Origin: Siphonodentalium dalli
Taxonomy: Eukaryota; Mollusca; Scaphopoda; Gadilida; Siphonodentaliidae
Reading direction: 5' to 3'
Length of the DNA stretch: 64,000 bases
Assembly: GCA_032622095.1 (NCBI GenBank)
Contig: CP136065.1
Span: 207,926,151 to 207,990,150 of the forward strand
Under the pieces are notes generated by a model that saw only the letters and a program-made list of their open reading frames with translations, was not told where the DNA came from and made no database searches. Position numbers and translations under genes: made by a program. Positions 58,130 to 64,000 of the stretch are shown here, piece by piece; position 1 is the first letter of the stretch; each line of letters opens with the position of its first letter.

Positions 58130-59727
58130 TTTTCTATAGTTATCGGTCATTGAATCCAAGATGGCCGCCAAAATTGAATATTTGACCTGGTAAATTTCAA
58201 TTCGCAATCACTCAGGAAGTTTAAGAGGTATTACGTCGTTCTGTCATTCTGTTGATAATTGACATAGTATTCTGTTGATATGTCACTCTGTGCGATATGT
58301 AATTCTGTTCATAACTGTATGAATAAATTTAATATGTTCAAAATGGCCGACAAAATGGCAACTGGAAGTTGAAAATATGACGCTTTTTCACTAATATCTT
58401 CTATATCAGTTTCTGCTGTTTGGAACTGGTTGATAATTGTAACTTTATTTTGTATATGAACTGATCATTGGGGCAATGAAATAAGAAATTCTTGGGGTTC
58501 AAGTCCCGTCTAATCCCTCAAATATTTGATTTACATAAAGCGGTATAACTGTGTTATATAAGTGTTATATAAGTGAGGCCTACCACCCCCTGTGAATATT
58601 CCAAGTCATTGGAACCAAAATTATTACTTTGGCTCAAAATGGCCGACAAAATATGGAAAATTGTAAATATTGCCCCAGCATGCCCTGCAATGGCTTACAA
58701 GTTGTGGTTGATGAATACATGTACCAGAATATAATATCTAGTTGTCGGTCGATTAACTAACATGTCTATTAACCAAGTGAGTCAAACCTTGCTACCCTTT
58801 CGGAACAGCAGAGACCTATGTTCCGGATATATGTGAAAATCAACTTTTTGCCCAATTTTGAAAGCCATCTTTAGTAATTTTGTCATTAAACACCCACGTG
58901 TGACAAATTTAAGATAGATCAAAACAATAAACAGCTTCCGTACCCAAGATAGTTTCATTTTACTTTTAAAAAAGTGGCTGAAGCCTGAAAAAAGATTTTT
59001 CCCGATATTTATGTCAAGTTTGTGAGAGTAAATTCTGATATTTCTGGTAATGTCTTGGTTACAATAGTAACAATTAACCAAAGTGGATTAGTCATGTTAG
59101 TATGCAATGTGTAGAAGGCAGAATAGCCAATTTTATTCATCAACCACAACATGTAAACGATTGCATGGCACAATGGGGAAATATCTACCATTTCCCATAC
59201 TTTGGCGGCCATATTGGTGGACGTTTTGAGCCAAAGTAAAAAAAATTGTTCCTATCAGTTGGAATGTTCATGGGTAATAATGGAATGCCTCACTTACATT
59301 CCACAGTTCTGCTGATTCCTTGTTGAAATATGACTAGAAACTCAAATGCGATTGTTTTTGTATGAAATTTTATACCGTGTTCTGTAAAATAAAAACTTTG
59401 AGGGATCTGAAGGGGCTAGGACGCCAACAATTGCTTTTTTCATTACACCAATGATCAGTTAATATAAACAAAAATTACAAAAATAAGGTCACAATCCTCA
59501 ACCAGTTCCAAACAGTAGAAACTGATCTGGAAGATATTAGTATTTTCAACGTCCGGCGGCCATTTTGGCAGCCATTTTATGCATGCCTATATATAAGGAG
59601 TAGTCAATTATCAATATAATGACATATCGCACGAGTTAATACCCCATAAACTGCCTGAGTGATTACGAATTAAAATTTACCAGGTCAGATATTAAATTTT
59701 GGCTGCCATCTTGGATTCAATGACATT
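58130..59727. repeat. Long inverted repeat 3 (arms ~600 bp)
   Basis: CATTGAATCCAAGATGGCCG and GACCTGGTAAATTTCAATTC on the left are mirrored near 59660-59727 (AATTAAAATTTACCAGGTC, CATCTTGGATTCAATG). Inner pairs include ATATCTTCTATATCAGTTTC (58410) with its relative near 59530, and GTTGTGGTTGATGAAT (58701) with ATTCATCAACCACAAC near 59136. Confidence 0.8.
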
Positions 59728-59990
59728 GACTACCTGTATACATACATGTGCTCGTGGAATGTTATAGAAAACTGTCCTGGCCTATGTTCTCGTGGTGTGC
59801 GTCGCTTGTGGAATTTCTCCTGGGTAATATTAATTCAATGTTTATTGCGATATCGGCTCACACAAGTCACAGAAAATCATGCAATCTCTAACCTGGACCA
59901 TGTGTGCACCCCCTAATGTGAAGAAGATTATGAGCTGTTCACATTAGATCCACATATACGTGCATTTACTAATTTTATCTTTGATTTCAG

Positions 59991-60096
59991 AAATCATCAA
60001 ACCCGTGTTTCAGCAACTCGTGTGGACCGAATGAAATCTGTGCTTTGTTCAGCCAAACTGTTCAAGGGTACCAATGTCATCCAATGGAAACAAATG
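59991..60096 (+). CDS. EGF-like exon, probably exon 2 of the PAN gene
   Basis: A good acceptor (TTTTATCTTTGATTTCAG, AG at 59989-59990) begins a phase-0 frame of 35 codons plus one base. It reads KSSNPCFSNSCGPNEIC, then 11 residues, then YQCHP. Cysteines at exon residues 6, 11, 17 and 29 match the first four of an EGF module; the usual following CxC has become CHP, so the module is short or finishes in the next exon. The donor G|GTTTGT at 60097 is plausible but weak, and leaves phase 1. Phase 0 entry matches the PAN exon end at 41935, and phase 1 exit is what the FReD exon at 30913 accepts in the neighbouring gene. The next exon would lie to the right of the window or was missed. The intron would be 18.1 kb. 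Confidence 0.55.
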
Positions 60097-61611
60097 GTTT
60101 GTAATGCACGCATAATTATGCAAGGCCAAATATGTTGTTCTTACCATTTCGATAGTATTATACGGTAACGAAGTTATGGGGTGGGTATACTGGAATCAGC
60201 TTGTCCGTCGTCCGTGAACGCAACTTTGTCCCAGCTGGTATTGTTTCATGTTTCAATCAATTTGTTTTAGCTTGGCATATATATTTACTATCATGGAAAC
60301 ATTTGCACCTGCGATTATATATATATTAGGATATTACACTAATTATGAGGCATCTGTCAATATGAAAACTTTTTTGCGAGGTATTGTTGTTTTAGGAGGT
60401 ATTTATAATGTCTCATAGTGAGATACCCTGCAAACGATTCCAATTGCATTATTTTCCAGAACTGAAAGACCCAACGTAGTTGGCTCATATTTGTTGCGAA
60501 TGATATTTTGGGGCCCGTCATTCAGATGTGTTCAAATGGGGCCGGTTGGTCAATTAGGGACGGAGCAAAGGGACATAACACTTCCCACAAGAAATGCATT
60601 TAAACTCATCTATATAAACTTGTAAACTATTTGAGCTGTTGAATTCAAATTTAGTATGTTGATTCCTATGATCACACCCAATCGATCTATGTTAATAACA
60701 CTCAATTTTGTTTGTTTGTCCGTCGATGTCGACGAAATGTTTGAACCCTATAAGCTGAATATTCGTATACAGGAGTCATGGGATAGGTACCGTTGACATC
60801 AGATATCGGAAATGGGCACAAATAATTAATCAAATTCATTAATAAAAAAAACGCTCTTTATCCATACTCTGACGGGAACAGGAATACCTAACACGCAGGT
60901 GTGACACACTAAAATATGAGGGATCCGCGACCCACTTTATGAAATAGTCGATGTTTCTCAGACAGAAATGCCGAATACGCACACGGTAGTGATAATTATA
61001 ACTCACAGGCCTGAAAATCCGCCTACAGCCGCCTGGAATTTTCCTAGTCGGGCTTTTTATAGCCCGGGTCGTCCCGAGAGATAAAATCTGCTTTGATTGC
61101 AAATATGACATTGTGTCAAGTTGAAACGCTCCACCGAGAGTGATTACGTCGACGTCTGCCGCGTTTTTTTATATTTAAAATGAATAAGCGTATGGTACGT
61201 TTATTTGGGTCACAAAAGTATAGTGCAGATAGTACATGATATAACCGAATCACTGACATTAACCAATCCTCATAATTGGTTACGGCAATCAGCAAATCAG
61301 CAATGCCGAAGTCATGTGCAGCAGCAAACTGGGCCACGGCAATGGGTTGCCGTAGAGGATTGCCGAAGCCAACAATCTGAATTAAGAGCACTGTATTAAC
61401 CTTCATTTTATGGCAAGGTATGCACATTGATTTCATTAAATTCCAATTTTTTTTATTTCACAAAATAGTTGACAGTCATATTTATCAATATCATTGTCCG
61501 GTCGTGTGTTCACTCTTCCATATAATGCTAGAATATGCACTGCAGCTCAGCTGCCTCAATAAACCATGGTACCAAATGTTCAGCAACCATCATAATGCCC
61601 AATTACATGAA
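60097..61611. other. Region between the EGF exon and the satellite, no gene recognised
   Basis: A stretch starting near 60180 (GGGTATACTGG followed by GTCCGTCGTCCGTG) looks like a decayed piece of a pearl-like repeat. Minus-strand open frames at 60839-61111 and 61116-61436 have no recognisable domain. I looked for a fibrinogen-like exon to follow the EGF exon and did not find one here. Confidence 0.4.
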
Positions 61612-64000
61612 TGTTACTCTGTATGTTACTCTGTATGTTACTCTGTATGTTACTCTGTATGTTACTCTGTATGTTACTCTGTATGTTACTCTGTATGTTA
61701 CTCTGTATGTTACTCTGTATGTTACTCTGTATGTTACTCTGTATGTTACTCTGTATGTTACTCTGTATGTTACTCTGTATGTTACTCTGTATGTTACTCT
61801 GTATGTTACTCTGTATGTTACTCTGTATGTATGTTACTCTGTATGTTACTCTGTATGTTACTCTGTATGTTACTCTGTATGTTACTCTGTATGTTACTCT
61901 GTATGTTACTCTGTATGTTACTCTGTATGTTACTCTGTATGTATGTTACTCTGTATGTTACTCTGTATGTTACTCTGTATGTTACTCTGTATGTTACTCT
62001 GTATGTTACTCTGTATGTTACTCTGTATGTATGTTACTCTGTATGTTACTCTGTATGTTACTCTGTATGTATGTTACTCTGTATGTTACTCTGTATGTTA
62101 CTCTGTATGTATGTTACTCTGTATGTTACTCTGTATGTTACTCTGTATGTTACTCTGTATGTTACTCTGTATGTTACTCTGTATGTTACTCTGTATGTTA
62201 CTCTGTATGTTACTCTGTATGTTACTCTGTATGTTACTCTGTATGTATGTTACTCTGTATGTTACTCTGTATGTTACTCTGTATGTATGTTACTCTGTAT
62301 GTTACTCTGTATGTTACTCTGTATGTTACTCTGTATGTTACTCTGTATGTATGTTACTCTGTATGTTACTCTGTATGTTACTCTGTATGTATGTTACTCT
62401 GTATGTTACTCTGTATGTTACTCTGTATGTTACTCTGTATGTATGTTACTCTGTATGTTACTCTGTATGTTACTCTGTATGTATGTTACTCTGTATGTTA
62501 CTCTGTATGTTACTCTGTATGTTACTCTGTATGTTACTCTGTATGTATGTTACTCTGTATGTTACTCTGTATGTTACTCTGTATGTATGTTACTCTGTAT
62601 GTTACTCTGTATGTTACTCTGTATGTTACTCTGTATGTATGTTACTCTGTATGTTACTCTGTATGTTACTCTGTATGTATGTTACTCTGTATGTTACTCT
62701 GTATGTTACTATGTATGTTACTCTGTATGTTACTCTGTATGTATGTTACTCTGTATGTTACTCTGTATGTTACTCTGTATGTATGTTACTCTGTATGTTA
62801 CTCTGTATGTTACTCTGTATGTTACTCTGTATGTATGTTACTCTGTATGTTACTCTGTATGTTACTCTGTATGTATGTTACTCTGTATGTTACTCTGTAT
62901 GTTACTCTGTATGTTACTCTGTATGTTACTCTGTATGTATGTTACTCTGTATGTTACTCTGTATGTTACTCTGTATGTATGTTACTCTGTATGTTACTCT
63001 GTATGTTACTCTGTATGTTACTCTGTATGTTACTCTGTATGTTACTCTGTATGTTACTCTGTATGTTACTCTGTATGTTACTCTGTATGTTACTCTGTAT
63101 GTTACTCTGTATGTATGTTACTCTGTATGTTACTCTGTATGTTACTCTGTATGTATGTTACTCTGTATGTTACTCTGTATGTTACTCTGTATGTTACTCT
63201 GTATGTTACTCTGTATGTTACTCTGTATGTTACTCTGTATGTTACTCTGTATGTTACTCTGTATGTTACTCTGTATGTTACTCTGTATGTATGTTACTCT
63301 GTATGTATGTTACTCTGTATGTATGTTACTCTGTATGTATGTTACTCTGTATGTATGTTACTCTGTATGTATGTTACTCTGTATGTTACTCTGTATGTTA
63401 CTCTGTATGTATGTTACTCTGTATGTATGTTACTCTGTATGTTACTCTGTATGTTACTCTGTATGTATGTTACTCTGTATGTATGTTACTCTGTATGTTA
63501 CTCTGTATGTATGTTACTCTGTATGTATGTTACTCTGTATGTTACTCTGTATGTATGTTACTCTGTATGTTACTCTGTATGTTACTCTGTATGTATGTTA
63601 CTCTGTATGTTACTCTGTATGTTACTCTGTATGTTACTCTGTATGTTACTCTGTATGTATGTTACTCTGTATGTATGTTACTCTGTATGTATGTTACTCT
63701 GTATGTATGTTACTCTGTATGTATGTTACTCTGTATGTTACTCTGTATGTTACTCTGTATGTATGTTACTCTGTATGTATGTTACTCTGTATGTTACTCT
63801 GTATGTTACTCTGTATGTATGTTACTCTGTATGTTACTCTGTATGTTACTCTGTATGTTACTCTGTATGTTACTCTGTATGTTACTCTGTATGTATGTTA
63901 CTCTGTATGTATGTTACTCTGTATGTATGTTACTCTGTATGTATGTTACTCTGTATGTTACTCTGTATGTTACTCTGTATGTTACTCTGTATGTTACTCT
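61612..64000. repeat. 12-bp satellite GTTACTCTGTAT with 16-bp variants, runs off the window
   Basis: More than 2.38 kb of GTTACTCTGTAT units. Some units carry an extra GTAT, making 16 bp (GTATGTTACTCTGTAT). Only one substitution is seen (TACTATGTA near 62707). The units are arranged in a regular order in part of the array: 16-bp units start at 62281, 62345, 62385, 62437, 62477, 62541, 62581, 62633, 62673, 62737, 62777, 62829, 62869, 62933 and 62973. All three plus frames are open, which is a property of the unit, not evidence for a protein. Confidence 0.97.

Larger units (their letters stand above)
41936..59990 (+). other. Proposed 18-kb intron of the PAN/EGF gene
   Basis: The interval between a GTAAGT donor and a TTTCAG acceptor of matching phase. 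It contains only repeats and LINE remains listed separately. Stretches with nothing recognised: 42790-43540, 45060-46200, 52590-53330 and 57570-58125. Its status as one intron depends on the exon pairing and needs transcript support. Confidence 0.45.

Noticed and set aside
58490-58520. GGTTCAAGTCCCG as a tRNA T-arm
   Set aside because: No matching acceptor stem or anticodon arm is visible upstream.
61612-64000. A long plus-strand reading frame or a CRISPR-like array
   Set aside because: The 12-bp unit simply contains no stop in any plus frame. There are no spacers between repeats, so it is a satellite.

Overview
The window is nuclear DNA of an animal, most probably a mollusc or another lophotrochozoan. 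It is AT-rich and carries intron-containing genes of animal extracellular-matrix and lectin-like families. It also holds non-LTR retrotransposon remains, and elements built from ~165-170 bp tandem units next to (ACGG)n/(GTCC)n microsatellites, the architecture described for bivalve pearl/Helentron-associated elements. I see no prokaryotic operons, rRNA, convincing tRNA, CRISPR or viral genes.

Protein-coding content is sparse. On the minus strand the 5' part of a FRAS1-related extracellular matrix (FREM) gene runs from a start codon at 16608 through exon 1 (16608-15170), a 5.3 kb intron and a 3.55 kb exon 2 (9875-6325). The joined reading frame gives a signal peptide, the FREM N-terminal region and twelve CSPG repeats. 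The twelfth is cut by the next intron, so the rest of the gene lies below 6325 and mostly outside the window. On the plus strand there is a terminal exon encoding a fibrinogen-related (FReD) domain (30913-31490). A second gene starts at 41633 with a signal peptide and PAN/Apple domain, followed 18 kb later by a phase-compatible EGF-like exon (59991-60096). These two plus-strand loci probably belong to one family of secreted PAN-EGF-FReD proteins, with the second gene running off the right edge.

The rest is repeats. 1-6.3 kb and 9.9-15.2 kb are FREM introns holding MITEs, including one 24 bp from a splice acceptor. 18-24.6 kb is a cluster of TTAA-flanked MITEs and a decayed array rich in GGAAATTTCC palindromes. 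24.6-29.6 kb is a rearranged LINE lying between two ~536 bp near-identical direct repeats. 33.5-34.6, 46.2-51.6 and 58.1-59.7 kb are long inverted repeats of one loose style with internal AAGATGGCGGCC-like motifs. 35-43 kb holds tandem repeats, pearl-like elements and a composite palindromic element. 61.6 kb to the right edge is a very homogeneous 12/16-bp satellite with a higher-order period of 196 bp.

The most notable observations are: repeated cases of TTAA elements sharing a single TTAA boundary; one 69-bp palindromic module found inside otherwise unrelated terminal-repeat elements; the ~536 bp direct repeats around the LINE; the MITE beside the FREM splice site; and the two-level organisation of the satellite.
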